Origin: Pseudomonadota bacterium
GTDB lineage: Bacteria; Myxococcota_A; Polyangia; Polyangiales; Polyangiaceae
NCBI GenBank assembly: GCA_023418705.1
Contig: JAEZYZ010000407.1
Coordinates: 1-23,731 of the forward strand
Direction of reading: 5' to 3'
Length of the DNA stretch: 23,731 nucleotides
Shown here one piece after another: positions 8,148 through 15,411 of the stretch (positions within the stretch are counted from its first letter, which is position 1; every line of letters starts with the position of its first letter). The notes under the pieces were generated by a model. That model saw only the letters and a program-made list of their open reading frames with translations, did no database searches and had not been told where the DNA came from. The translations under genes and the position numbers were made by a program.

Positions 8148-8969
8148 ATGCAACGATGGATCGGACTGCTCCTGTTAGTTTGTTGCAATACCTGCGACGA
8201 CAGCGAGTGCAGCGGGCGCTCGGGGATCCGGTGCGATGATGCACTTCGGATTGAGTTTACCTCACCTCTACGGAGCCCCGGTGACTACAAGTTCGTAGTC
8301 ACCGGGGCTTTGGCGGGAGAGTGCACGATTGGAATTCCGTCGATGGAGGAGGTCGGATGCGACCCCGCGCTAGACCTTGAAACTGAAGAGAATACGATAG
8401 TAGGACTAAGGATCAAGGCCGCACCAGCGGCTCTCGCCTTGACCGTCTACCTCGATGGGCATGAGCTTTACGCGTTCTCCATCGCACCCGATTACCCCGA
8501 GGCGGACGAGTGTGGCACGGTATGTCGGTACGCTAGCGTGCCAGCATTTACAGACTCAACGAACGGCGATGGCGGGAGCGACGCAGACCAGGAGCCGCTA
8601 CCCCAGCCAGATGCCTCGATCGAAGAGTGTGACCGCTCGGGTTGGGCCGGAACGTACGAGGCGAGCTACGTGCCTATCGAGTCGACTTGCCCGACGCTGC
8701 CCGATCGGAATTTCGTTTTGGCCGAAGGGCGTGAAGACGCACCGTTCTGCATGATTCAGGCGATCACCTGGTCTGCGGATGATTGCACCCGAACGACGAC
8801 AATGGAGTGCGCTGGCGAGGGCATGACGTACACGTGGGAGCTGGAGCTCCATCAAGAGGGCCCAGACGCAAGCGAGCTCCTCGGCGAGGGCTCGCTACGC
8901 GTAACCGAGGGCCAACCAATATGCGAGGGCAGCTACGCCGTCACCTATCGCCGTTTTCCAGGAACCTGA
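8148..8969 (+). CDS. Cys-rich hypothetical lipoprotein, partner of the protease gene
   Basis: The ATG at 8148 lies 4 nt after the protease stop and opens a hydrophobic signal with LLVCC (lipidated Cys12 or Cys13). The longer open frame overlaps the protease gene and lacks export features. The protein is 273 residues. A first domain spans about 30-130 (strand-rich, four or more Cys). A polar Asp/Gly/Pro linker spans about 132-158. A second domain spans about 159-273, with regularly spaced Cys and a strand pattern (GWAGTYEASY to CEGSYAVTYRR), possibly a small beta-barrel or sandwich held by disulfides. No family is recognised. The tight spacing and shared weaker GC bias with the protease suggest that the two act together at the cell surface. 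The gene contains a perfect 15-bp inverted repeat near its start. Confidence 0.8.
   Translation: MQRWIGLLLLVCCNTCDDSECSGRSGIRCDDALRIEFTSPLRSPGDYKFVVTGALAGECTIGIPSMEEVGCDPALDLETEENTIVGLRIKAAPAALALTVYLDGHELYAFSIAPDYPEADECGTVCRYASVPAFTDSTNGDGGSDADQEPLPQPDASIEECDRSGWAGTYEASYVPIESTCPTLPDRNFVLAEGREDAPFCMIQAITWSADDCTRTTTMECAGEGMTYTWELELHQEGPDASELLGEGSLRVTEGQPICEGSYAVTYRRFPGT
8274..8309 (+). repeat. Perfect 15-bp stem, 6-nt loop hairpin inside the lipoprotein gene
   Basis: Positions 8274-8288 (AGCCCCGGTGACTAC) pair without mismatch with 8295-8309 (GTAGTCACCGGGGCT) around the loop AAGTTC. It lies about 126 bp into the 8148-8969 coding sequence, in frame, and encodes SPGDYKFVVTGA. No T-run follows. 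In an mRNA this would be a very stable stem, strong enough to affect elongation, termination or mRNA decay. Confidence 0.85.
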
Positions 8970-9101
8970 ACGGTCGTCAAGTGTGGCGTTGGAGCTTGGT
9001 TCGCCAGTGGGGGCAAGTCCTGGGAGTGCGAGAGCAAGCGGAACCCCGCCTAGGCAGCAGCAAGCCCGAGTCACGCCTCCACACGGCGGAAAACCCGAAC
9101 C

Positions 9102-9269
9102 TTACTTGCTGTGCGGAGGCATCTTCGCCTCCTTGAACACGACGTGCTTGCGGGCGACCGGATCGTACTTTTTCAGCTCGAGCTTGGTCGTCTGCGTCCG
9201 CTTGTTCTTCGTCGCGTAGTAGGTGAAGCCGGTGCCGGCCGAGGAGACGAGGCGAATGTTATCGCGCAT
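9102..9269 (-). CDS. rpmG: 50S ribosomal protein L33
   Basis: A 55-codon frame reads MRDNIRLVSSAGTGFTYY at its start and ends KEAKMPPHSK. It has the family hallmarks RDxIRLxSxAGTGxxY, TKNKR and LELKKYDP. L33 sits near the E-site of the large ribosomal subunit. The CxxC pairs of zinc-binding L33 are absent, so this is the zinc-independent form, and the length is normal. The gene is on the minus strand, divergent from rpmH across a 182-bp gap and convergent with the upstream lipoprotein gene. It is short enough to be missed by length cut-offs. Confidence 0.95.
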   Translation of the reverse strand: MRDNIRLVSSAGTGFTYYATKNKRTQTTKLELKKYDPVARKHVVFKEAKMPPHSK

Positions 9270-9350
9270 GGCCGGCACCGGGTACCATGGTGGCCCCGGC
9301 CGGGCAAGCAGAGCGGCGGGCCGAGCCCCCGAAAAACCGCGGACCGACCC

Positions 9351-9379
9351 TTGACGGATCCTGGACTGCGTGGCCTACT
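9351..9379 (+). promoter_or_regulatory. Candidate promoter for rpmH-rnpA-yidD-yidC-khpB
   Basis: TTGACG at 9351-9356 is close to the sigma-70 -35 consensus. A 17-nt spacer leads to CCTACT at 9374-9379, a weak -10 (3 of 6 consensus bases). It sits about 70 bp upstream of the rpmH start in the rpmG/rpmH divergent gap. No DnaA box of the TTATCCACA type was seen in this gap. Confidence 0.35.
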
Positions 9380-9451
9380 CCCCGCCCCCAGAGCCGCACC
9401 CGTCGCTGATACGGAGCCTTCGGCCGGGAAACTCACCAGGTCACGAAGACG

Positions 9452-9604
9452 ATGTCCAAGCGAACCTTTCAGCCCCACAACACCAGCCGACTGCGCACGC
9501 ACGGCTTCCGCAAGCGCAACAGCACCAAGGGCGGCCGCAACGTGCTGAAGAATCGCCGGCGCAAAGGGCGCTGGCGCCTGGCGGTGAGCACCTACAAGAA
9601 GTAG
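9452..9604 (+). CDS. rpmH: 50S ribosomal protein L34
   Basis: The frame encodes 50 residues starting MSKRTFQPHN, with the family core RTHGFRKR and TKGGRNVLKNRRRKGRWRL. L34 is a small, very basic protein threaded through 23S rRNA. Compared with the usual 44-46 residues it has one extra N-terminal residue (Ser2) and a short C-terminal tail (VSTYKK). It heads the conserved rpmH-rnpA-yidD-yidC-khpB order, where L34 and the RNase P protein are usually co-transcribed. A longer open frame covers this region in the same strand but another reading frame and should not be annotated in its place. Confidence 0.95.
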   Translation: MSKRTFQPHNTSRLRTHGFRKRNSTKGGRNVLKNRRRKGRWRLAVSTYKK

Positions 9605-9739
9605 GCCTGCCCGGCACTCGACCCGCGGCCGATGCGCTGCGTCGACCGAAAACCCGAGCAGCGGAGCTTACTTTGGTGCGCGACCACGGCGAGCGCGGCG
9701 AAAGCGAGCGGCCGGCGTGGGCACGGGCGACCCCTCCAG

Positions 9740-10195
9740 ATGCGACGAAGCCCGACCGCAAGACGGCCCGAGGGGCGCTTCCCAGCCGCCCAACGCGTCC
9801 GCAAGCGCCCGGAGTTTCAGGAGATTCAAAGCCGGGCTCGCAGGGTGAACACCGAGCATTTCTGCTTGCTCGTGTACGCCCGCGACGACGACTCCGGCGC
9901 TCGGCTCGGCATCACGGCGTCCCGCCGCATCGGCAACGCCGTGGCTCGATCTCGCAGCAAGCGGCTGATACGGGAAGCGTATCGTGCTACCCGGGACTTC
10001 TGGCCGAGCGACATCGATCTGGTCGTCGTGGCTCGGCGCGCTCCGGACGGCCTCGGGCTATCGGAGGTGGTGGCCGAATGGGAGGCCGCCGCGCGGCAGA
10101 TCGCTCGCCGCATCCAAGAAGCCCGCAAGGACCGCGATCGCCGGCAATCGGAGCTGGCGGATCCGGCTCAAAGAACGCAAAATCGCCCCGACTGA
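9740..10195 (+). CDS. rnpA: Ribonuclease P protein component
   Basis: This is the protein subunit of RNase P, which with the M1-type RNA removes 5' leaders from pre-tRNA. The family pattern is clear: FPAAQRVRKRPEFQEI near residues 14-29, ARLGITASRRIGNAVARSRSK at about 54-74 carrying the RNR-type basic motif, then KRLIREAYR. The ATG at 9740 gives 151 residues, somewhat longer than the usual 110-130 because of a basic N-terminus and a charged C-terminal tail. The open frame runs back to 9632, but the extra residues are Arg/Ser-rich and unlike the family. No good ribosome binding site decides the start. The stop overlaps the yidD start by one base (TGATG), suggesting translational coupling. Confidence 0.93.
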   Translation: MRRSPTARRPEGRFPAAQRVRKRPEFQEIQSRARRVNTEHFCLLVYARDDDSGARLGITASRRIGNAVARSRSKRLIREAYRATRDFWPSDIDLVVVARRAPDGLGLSEVVAEWEAAARQIARRIQEARKDRDRRQSELADPAQRTQNRPD

Positions 10196-10539
10196 TGCTT
10201 GCCAGGCTGCTCATCGCCCTCATCCGCGTCTACCAGCGGTTCATCTCGCCGCTGCTCGGACCGGTGTGCCGCTTCCATCCTTCATGCTCGCGCTATGCGG
10301 CAGCCTGCCTGGAAACGCACGGCGCGTTGCGCGGCGGCTGGCTTTCGCTCAAGCGGCTCGCCCGTTGCCACCCCTTTCACCCCGGCGGCTACGATCCCCC
10401 GCCGCCGCGGTCGGGGGCAGCGGCGCCGCCGCCCGCGCCGCCGTCCGGGGACCTGCAAGACCGCGACCCTTTCGGAGCAGCGATCGCTGGTCCACCTCCC
10501 GCGTGCGCCGCTGTGCACGTCAACGACTGGAATTGCTAG
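10195..10539 (+). CDS. yidD: Membrane protein insertion efficiency factor YidD
   Basis: The 114-residue product begins with a hydrophobic, amphipathic helix (MLARLLIALIRVYQRFISPL). It then has the family core CRFHPSCSRYA, a second helix, LKRLARCHPFHPGGYDPPPP, and a Pro/Ala-rich tail. YidD is a small inner-membrane-associated protein that aids YidC/Sec-dependent insertion. The ATG overlaps the rnpA stop, and yidC starts 3 nt after the yidD stop, the classic context. The tail after about residue 70 is longer and more Pro-rich than in most YidD proteins. Confidence 0.93.
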   Translation: MLARLLIALIRVYQRFISPLLGPVCRFHPSCSRYAAACLETHGALRGGWLSLKRLARCHPFHPGGYDPPPPRSGAAAPPPAPPSGDLQDRDPFGAAIAGPPPACAAVHVNDWNC

Positions 10540-10542
10540 TTC

Positions 10543-12351
10543 ATGGAACGAAGCGGCCTTCTGCGCTGGCTCTTGTTGGGCCTCGGCATCTTCCTCGTCC
10601 TGCAAGTCTTCGATCCCTTCGGGAGCAAGGAGGTCGAGCGTCAGCCGCTCAAGCCCGAGGGCGTCACGGTGCCCGAAGCGCGGGCGCAGGCGCACACGTG
10701 CGACATCTGGACGGACAAATACCGCGCCGTCTTCACGACCCGTGGCGCGTCCCTCAAGCATTTCCAGCTGCTGAGCGCCAAGTACCGGCGTGACGGGCAG
10801 CCGATCGACCTGTCCACGACACCCGACCTCGACTTCTACCGCCAGCTCCGGTTCCACTTCCGGAACCCCGCGGCGGCGTCCAAGCAGGTCGACTGGCAAG
10901 TCGACTATGATCTGGTCGACTGGCAAATCGTTCGGCAGGACGGCAAGACGTGCGAGTTCGTCTACCGCGACGCCGAGACCGAGCTCCGCAAGCTGGTGCG
11001 CGCCAGCGGTCGCGCCTACGAGGTCGAGGTCCGCACCACGGTCAAGAACCTCGCCGACCGCCCGCTGCGGCACGCCGCGACGCTGCACACCGCCGCCTGG
11101 CGCACCACCGAAGAGGTGGAAGGCGGCATGTTCCGTGTCAGCCCCTTCGTCACGCAGGTGGAGTGCGTGATGAACGACGGCGAAGCGGTGCGGCTGAAGC
11201 CGTCCGACTTCGAGGGCAAGGACTTCGAGGCCCCGGAGTTCTCACCGAGCGCGCTCAACCCGGGGGACTGGCACCAGCCGCCGGGAACGCCGAACTTCGC
11301 TTCGATCTCGAACGCCTACTTCACCCACGCGATCATGCCGGTCTCGAGCCCGAAGGGCGCGCCGGTGTGCCAACTGCAGATCGAGCAGCGCTTTGACGCG
11401 GCGCGCTTCAAGAGCCCCAGCGCCGACCCGAACGGGGGGGCGATGTACCGAGCTCGGCTCGCCTATCCCAGCGTCGATCTGGAGCCGGGCGCCAGCGCCG
11501 AGTACGTCGCTCTGAGCTACGTCGGGCCCAAGGAGCGGGACGTGCTCGCCGCCGCGGGCGGCGGCGAGTTCCACCTGGACGAGGTCATCGACCTCGGCTT
11601 CTTCACGGTCATCGCCAAGGTGATCGTGGCGTTCTTGTTGCAGGTGCACTCGGTGATCCCCAACTGGGGCATCGCCATCATCGTGCTGACGATCTGCGTC
11701 CGCATGTTGCTCTTCCCGCTCTCGATCCCGTCGATCAAGAGCATGGTCAAGATGCGCGAGCTCAAGCCGGAGCTCGACGCCTTGAACCAGAAGTACAAGG
11801 ACGATCCGCAGGCCAAGGGCCTGGCGCAGATGGAGCTCTGGCGCAAACACAAGGTGAACCCGCTCAAGGGTTGCCTGCCCCAGCTCGCGTCGATGCCGGT
11901 CTGGATCGCGCTCTACACGACGCTTCAAACCGCGGTCGAGCTCTACAACACCCAGTTTCTGTGGTTTCCGGATTTGTCGGAGCGCGACCCTTATTTCATC
12001 TTGCCGTTCGTGATCGGCGGCACCGCGTTCGTTCAGCAGAAGCTGATGCCAATGCAAGCCGATCCCACGCAGCAGAAGATGATGATGTACTTCATGCCGG
12101 CGATGTTCACGGTGTTCATGTTGTTCCTGCCGGCGGGGCTCGGCGTCTACATGTTCACCAACAGCGTGCTCGGCATCATCCAGCAGCAGGCCGTGGAGTG
12201 GCACATGCGGCGCACCTCCGGCGGGGGCTCGGGGCAAATCGAAGTGAAACTCAAGGAGGAGCCAGCCGGCAAATCCAAAAAGGATCGCCCGAAGGGCGAC
12301 AAAGCCAAGCTGAGCGATGGCCGGCAGGTCCTCGGCAAAGGGAAAGCATGA
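10543..12351 (+). CDS. yidC: Membrane protein insertase YidC
   Basis: The 602-residue product has the Gram-negative YidC layout. There is an N-terminal membrane segment (about 6-21). A large periplasmic domain follows (about 40-345). The conserved Oxa1/Alb3 insertase domain (about 350-565) has hydrophobic segments and the charged cytoplasmic hairpin (SIKSMVKMRELKPEL). The conserved intramembrane Arg that helps receive substrates is Arg387 (CVRMLLFPLS). The tail is Lys-rich and probably contacts the ribosome. YidC inserts small membrane proteins alone or with SecYEG. It sits 3 nt after yidD and 1 nt before khpB, so one transcript is very likely. Confidence 0.97.
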   Translation: MERSGLLRWLLLGLGIFLVLQVFDPFGSKEVERQPLKPEGVTVPEARAQAHTCDIWTDKYRAVFTTRGASLKHFQLLSAKYRRDGQPIDLSTTPDLDFYRQLRFHFRNPAAASKQVDWQVDYDLVDWQIVRQDGKTCEFVYRDAETELRKLVRASGRAYEVEVRTTVKNLADRPLRHAATLHTAAWRTTEEVEGGMFRVSPFVTQVECVMNDGEAVRLKPSDFEGKDFEAPEFSPSALNPGDWHQPPGTPNFASISNAYFTHAIMPVSSPKGAPVCQLQIEQRFDAARFKSPSADPNGGAMYRARLAYPSVDLEPGASAEYVALSYVGPKERDVLAAAGGGEFHLDEVIDLGFFTVIAKVIVAFLLQVHSVIPNWGIAIIVLTICVRMLLFPLSIPSIKSMVKMRELKPELDALNQKYKDDPQAKGLAQMELWRKHKVNPLKGCLPQLASMPVWIALYTTLQTAVELYNTQFLWFPDLSERDPYFILPFVIGGTAFVQQKLMPMQADPTQQKMMMYFMPAMFTVFMLFLPAGLGVYMFTNSVLGIIQQQAVEWHMRRTSGGGSGQIEVKLKEEPAGKSKKDRPKGDKAKLSDGRQVLGKGKA

Positions 12352-12352
12352 G

Positions 12353-13051
12353 ATGAGCGATTCCAACGATCAGTTTCAAGAGCTCGACGACGACTGGGAA
12401 GCCTCGGAAGGAGGCTCCGAGCGGGACGACGCTTCGTTCGACGAAACCGAAGGGGCGGACGCCGCGCCCGCGTCCGGGGATGCCGCTTCCGAAGAGGGCG
12501 GCCGGCGGCCGCGGCGGCGCCGGCGCAAGCGGCGGGGCGACAGCGGCCCCGAAGACGCCGCCGTGGGGGATGAGCGGGCCCAACAGGCGGTGCAGTTCGT
12601 GACCGACGTCGTGCGGGAGATGGAGATGGACTGCCGCGTCCGGCTCAAGAAGAACGGCGCTCCCGCGCCGGAGGACCCCGAGGCCGAAGCCGAAATCGTG
12701 ATCGAGATCTCGGGCAAAGACTCCGGGCGCATCATCGGCAAGAAGGGGCAGGTGCTCGGCGCGCTGCAGTTTCTGACGCACCGGGCCGTCAACCGCCCGG
12801 GGCTCCCACGGCGGCACGTGCTGGTCGACGCGGAGGGCTACCGCAGCCGCCGGGACGACTCGCTCGCATTGATGGCCAGGCGGCTCGGCAAGCAGGCCGT
12901 GGACGAGGGCAAGATCATCACCTTCGAGCCCATGAACCCACGCGACCGGCGCGTGGTGCACCTGGCGCTGGCCAAGTTCGAGGGCGTCATCACCAAGAGC
13001 GAGGGTGAAGGCGACGACCGACGGGTGCAGATCATCCCCGTCCGCCGCTGA
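12353..13051 (+). CDS. khpB: KH/R3H RNA-binding protein (KhpB/Jag/EloR family)
   Basis: The ATG at 12353 is 1 nt after the yidC stop. The protein is 232 residues. Residues 1-50 are very acidic, and 51-61 form a basic run (RRPRRRRRKRR). A KH-type domain follows (about 75-160) with the RNA-binding GxxG loop as GKKG at 129-132. An R3H domain (about 165-230) has Arg197-Asp-Arg-Arg-Val-Val-His203. The family binds RNA and in Firmicutes links to cell elongation and division. The usual Jag-N domain is missing, replaced by the acidic and basic segments. mnmE, the common next gene, does not follow. Confidence 0.93.
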   Translation: MSDSNDQFQELDDDWEASEGGSERDDASFDETEGADAAPASGDAASEEGGRRPRRRRRKRRGDSGPEDAAVGDERAQQAVQFVTDVVREMEMDCRVRLKKNGAPAPEDPEAEAEIVIEISGKDSGRIIGKKGQVLGALQFLTHRAVNRPGLPRRHVLVDAEGYRSRRDDSLALMARRLGKQAVDEGKIITFEPMNPRDRRVVHLALAKFEGVITKSEGEGDDRRVQIIPVRR

Positions 13052-13072
13052 TCGGGCCAAACCAAATGGGTG

Positions 13073-13098
13073 ACCCGCTCCGTCGAACCGGAGCGGGT
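13073..13098 (+). terminator. 10-bp stem hairpin after khpB, likely operon end
   Basis: ACCCGCTCCG (13073-13082) pairs perfectly with CGGAGCGGGT (13089-13098) around a 6-nt loop. It begins 22 bp after the khpB stop, where the ribosomal/insertase operon should end. No T-run follows, as is common in very GC-rich genomes, so efficiency is uncertain. Confidence 0.55.
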
Positions 13099-13128
13099 GC
13101 GCTGGCGCACCGCGCCCGAGACGCTAGA

Positions 13129-13140
13129 GTTTCGCGAAAC
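13129..13140. promoter_or_regulatory. 12-bp perfect palindrome GTTTCGCGAAAC
   Basis: This self-complementary site lies in the gap between khpB and the lpoB-like gene, 169 bp upstream of the latter's start. Perfect short palindromes of this kind are typical of dimeric repressor sites. No matching copy was noticed elsewhere in the window, so the regulator is unknown. Confidence 0.35.
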
Positions 13141-13200
13141 GGTTCGTGGTCTCCGCACGGGCGCCGGCGATTTGGGTGCTGTGGATTGATGATTTCGGCA

Positions 13201-13247
13201 CGTCGGCCCGTCCAAGAGGGGCCCTGTGACACGCCACCGGGCCGACG
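13201..13247 (+). promoter_or_regulatory. Long-loop inverted repeat in the lpoB-like gene leader
   Basis: CGTCGGCCCG (13201-13210) is the perfect reverse complement of CGGGCCGACG (13238-13247), with 27 nt between. It ends about 60 bp before the start codon, so it probably lies in the 5' untranslated RNA. It could be a structured leader, a terminator for upstream transcription, or a binding site. Confidence 0.45.
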
Positions 13248-13308
13248 CGGGCTGGCCGGTGGGTCGAACGCCCAGGATTCTTAGCCCGCACCCGAAGGAT
13301 GAATGGTC

Positions 13309-13908
13309 ATGCGCTTCGCTCGATTGGGTGGCTGCCTGTTGGTTTCGATCGTGGGACTTTGCGCCGCGTGCGGTGGACCCCAAGCGGTCCGCGGCGACGA
13401 CGTGCCCGGCCTCGATGACGAGGCGATGAGCACCGGCCTCGACCGCCGCGACCTGCAGAAGCTGTTGCACGAGAATATGGAGGCGATGCAAAGCTCCGCG
13501 GTGGTCCAGCGCTGGCAGCAGGAGCAGCGGCCAGCGGTCGCCGTGCTGCCCATCAAGAACGAGACCAGCGAGCATGTCGACAGCGCGCTCGACGCCCTCA
13601 TCAGCGACGTCGAGACGAAGCTGGTCAACGCGGGGCATGTCCGCGTGATCAGCCTGGAGCGGCAGCCGGAGCTCAAGGAGCAGGTGCGGCAGCAGTACTC
13701 CGATGGGTTCGACCCGGCCGCCATCGCGCGCTGGGGCCGTCAGGTCGGCGCCCGCTACGTCATCACGGGCAAGGTCTTCAGCACGGACGAACGTGCCAAC
13801 GACGAGCGCCGCGTGCAGTATTCGCTTTTCATGCAGGTGCTGGACGTCGAGACCAGCGACATCTTGTTTCAGAACAAGAGCTCGCTGACCAAGGCGCTCA
13901 TCAACTAA
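13309..13908 (+). CDS. lpoB: Penicillin-binding protein activator LpoB-like lipoprotein
   Basis: The start at 13309 is preferred because GAAGGA (13294-13299) is 9 nt upstream; the ATG at 13303 would leave only 3 nt. The product has 199 residues and a lipoprotein signal ending CAAC (Cys21). The mature part fits the LpoB family: a flexible N-terminus, then RPAVAVLPIKNETSEHVDSA (about 74-93), ARYVITGKVFSTDE, and a strand ending YSLFMQVLDVETSDILFQ. In enterobacteria LpoB is an outer-membrane lipoprotein that reaches through the wall to activate the synthase PBP1b. The partner here may be a different class A PBP. The neighbouring gene, 3 nt downstream, is the TPR-type lipoprotein that often accompanies LpoB. 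Confidence 0.85.
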   Translation: MRFARLGGCLLVSIVGLCAACGGPQAVRGDDVPGLDDEAMSTGLDRRDLQKLLHENMEAMQSSAVVQRWQQEQRPAVAVLPIKNETSEHVDSALDALISDVETKLVNAGHVRVISLERQPELKEQVRQQYSDGFDPAAIARWGRQVGARYVITGKVFSTDERANDERRVQYSLFMQVLDVETSDILFQNKSSLTKALIN

Positions 13909-13911
13909 CAC

Positions 13912-15258
13912 GTGCGCTCCTCGGCGAAGCTCTTTGCCCCTCTCCTCGCGCTGGCGCTGTCGTCCTGCGCTGGCCACTCCGATCGCACGCTCGAAGCCCG
14001 GACCGCCCTCGACGTCGGCAGGCCCAAAGAGGCGCTGGCGCTCTACAACGACGCGCTCGACGTCGACAGCGCCAAAGAGCTCCCAGACGAGGTCGGCGGC
14101 GACAACGCGCTTTTGTTGCTCGACCGCGCGATGATCTTGCAGCAGCTCGAGCAGTACGAGCTGTCGAGCCGTGATCTGCAGACGGCGGACAAACAAATCG
14201 AGGTGCTGGACTTTTCGCACGGCGCGGCCGACAGCCTGGCCAAGTATTTGTTTTCGGACGAGGCCGGCGACTACCAGGCGCCCCCGTACGAAAAGCTGAT
14301 GATCAACAGCATGAACATGGTCAACTACCTGGTCCGCGGCGATCTGGGCGGCGCCCGGGTGGAGGCCCGACGCCTGGCCGTGATGCAGAAGTACATCTCG
14401 GAGCACGAAGATCCGAACGGCGCGTTCCTGGGCGCCGGCAGCTACCTGGCGGGGTTCACGTTCGAGCAGAGCAACGAGCCGGAGCAGGCGCTGCGCTGGT
14501 ACGACGAGGCGCTGCAATACGGCGACTACCTGAGCCTGTACGAGCCCGTGCGGCGGCTCGCGGCGCGCTCCAGCTATCGCACGCCGCGCATCCGCAAGAT
14601 CCTGGAGGCGGCGAGCGAGAGCGCCGGCGCCGCGGCCGCCGAGGCGGGCCCGGAGCTGGCGGACGTGCTGGTCGTGATGAGCTTCGGGCGGGTGCCCGCC
14701 AAGCAGGCCAAGCGCGTGCCGATCGGTCTCGCGCTGACCTATGCGAGCGGCGCGCTCAGTCCGACCGACCACGCGCGCGCCAACTACCTGGCCGGACAGG
14801 GCCTGGTCACCTGGGTCAACTACCCGGCGCTCGGCAAGCCGCGCGGGCAGTTCGAGCAGCCGGAGCTCGCCGTCGACGGGAGCTGGCAGCCGATCGAAGG
14901 GATCCTCGCCGTGGACCGGCAAGCGATCCGCGCCTGGGAAGAGGCTCGCGGCAGCGTGGTCGCGGCGGCGATCACCCGCATGCTGGCCCGCGTCGTTGCG
15001 GGGGAGACGACCCGACGCGCCGCGGGCGGCACGATCGGCGCGCTGCTCAGCCTGGCGACGCAGGCCACCCTGACGGCGACCGACGTGCCCGACACGCGGA
15101 GCTGGGCCACCCTACCAGCGCGGATCGCGTTCGGGCGGCTACGGGTCGAGCCGGGCACCCACACCGTTTACGTCTCGGCCCGCGGCGTCAAAAAGCAGGT
15201 GCGCGTCGCCGCGCGCCCCGGCGGCTGGGTCGTCATCAATCACACCGTGCTGAACTGA
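13912..15258 (+). CDS. TPR-like lipoprotein (COG3014-type) paired with LpoB
   Basis: A GTG start lies 3 nt after the lpoB stop and opens a lipoprotein signal, LALALSSCAG with Cys19. The product has 448 residues. The first half has repeated helical pairs of TPR type: residues 27-50 (LEARTALDVGRPKEALALYNDALD reads as one unit), a LLLDRAMILQQLEQYELSSRDL unit, and ALRWYDEALQYGDYLSLYEP further on. The C-terminal half is unlike TPR and ends in a strand-rich segment. From memory of gene neighbourhoods, this kind of lipoprotein sits beside LpoB-like genes in several proteobacteria. Its biochemical role is not established; a scaffold for cell-wall synthesis is an inference. Confidence 0.8.
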   Translation: MRSSAKLFAPLLALALSSCAGHSDRTLEARTALDVGRPKEALALYNDALDVDSAKELPDEVGGDNALLLLDRAMILQQLEQYELSSRDLQTADKQIEVLDFSHGAADSLAKYLFSDEAGDYQAPPYEKLMINSMNMVNYLVRGDLGGARVEARRLAVMQKYISEHEDPNGAFLGAGSYLAGFTFEQSNEPEQALRWYDEALQYGDYLSLYEPVRRLAARSSYRTPRIRKILEAASESAGAAAAEAGPELADVLVVMSFGRVPAKQAKRVPIGLALTYASGALSPTDHARANYLAGQGLVTWVNYPALGKPRGQFEQPELAVDGSWQPIEGILAVDRQAIRAWEEARGSVVAAAITRMLARVVAGETTRRAAGGTIGALLSLATQATLTATDVPDTRSWATLPARIAFGRLRVEPGTHTVYVSARGVKKQVRVAARPGGWVVINHTVLN

Positions 15259-15388
15259 CACACAGAAGAGCATCAGGGCCTTCGGCTCACCTCGAGTCGG
15301 TGAAAACGGATTTCACGACTGGGACAGCGAGCTGTGTCGACGAGTCTGGCTCGGAGATTTGGTCGCAGGAAGACCGGAAGAGCGGACG

Positions 15389-15411
15389 GGGGACCGACGG
15401 CGTCGGTCCCC
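15389..15411. terminator. Hairpin between convergent genes, possible bidirectional terminator
   Basis: GGGGACCGAC (15389-15398) pairs perfectly with GTCGGTCCCC (15402-15411) across a 3-nt loop. It lies midway in the 261-bp gap between the plus-strand TPR lipoprotein and the minus-strand hydrolase, 131 and 109 bp from their stops. There is no T-run on either side. The rest of this gap shows no gene. Confidence 0.5.

Noticed and set aside
8970..9101. Possible tRNA or small RNA before rpmG
   Set aside because: No cloverleaf, no GTTCRA T-loop with matching stem, and no CCA-like end could be found.
9270..9451. Chromosome origin next to rpmH
   Set aside because: rpmH often lies near dnaA/oriC, but there is no dnaA, no TTATCCACA-type boxes and no AT-rich unwinding region here.
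9370..10539. Single 389-codon protein covering rpmH to yidD
   Set aside because: Only its last 114 codons (yidD) match a family; the earlier part is an off-frame reading through rpmH and rnpA.
12838..14922. 694-codon minus-strand open frame
   Set aside because: Antisense to khpB, lpoB-like and TPR lipoprotein genes, all with clear family motifs; a shadow.
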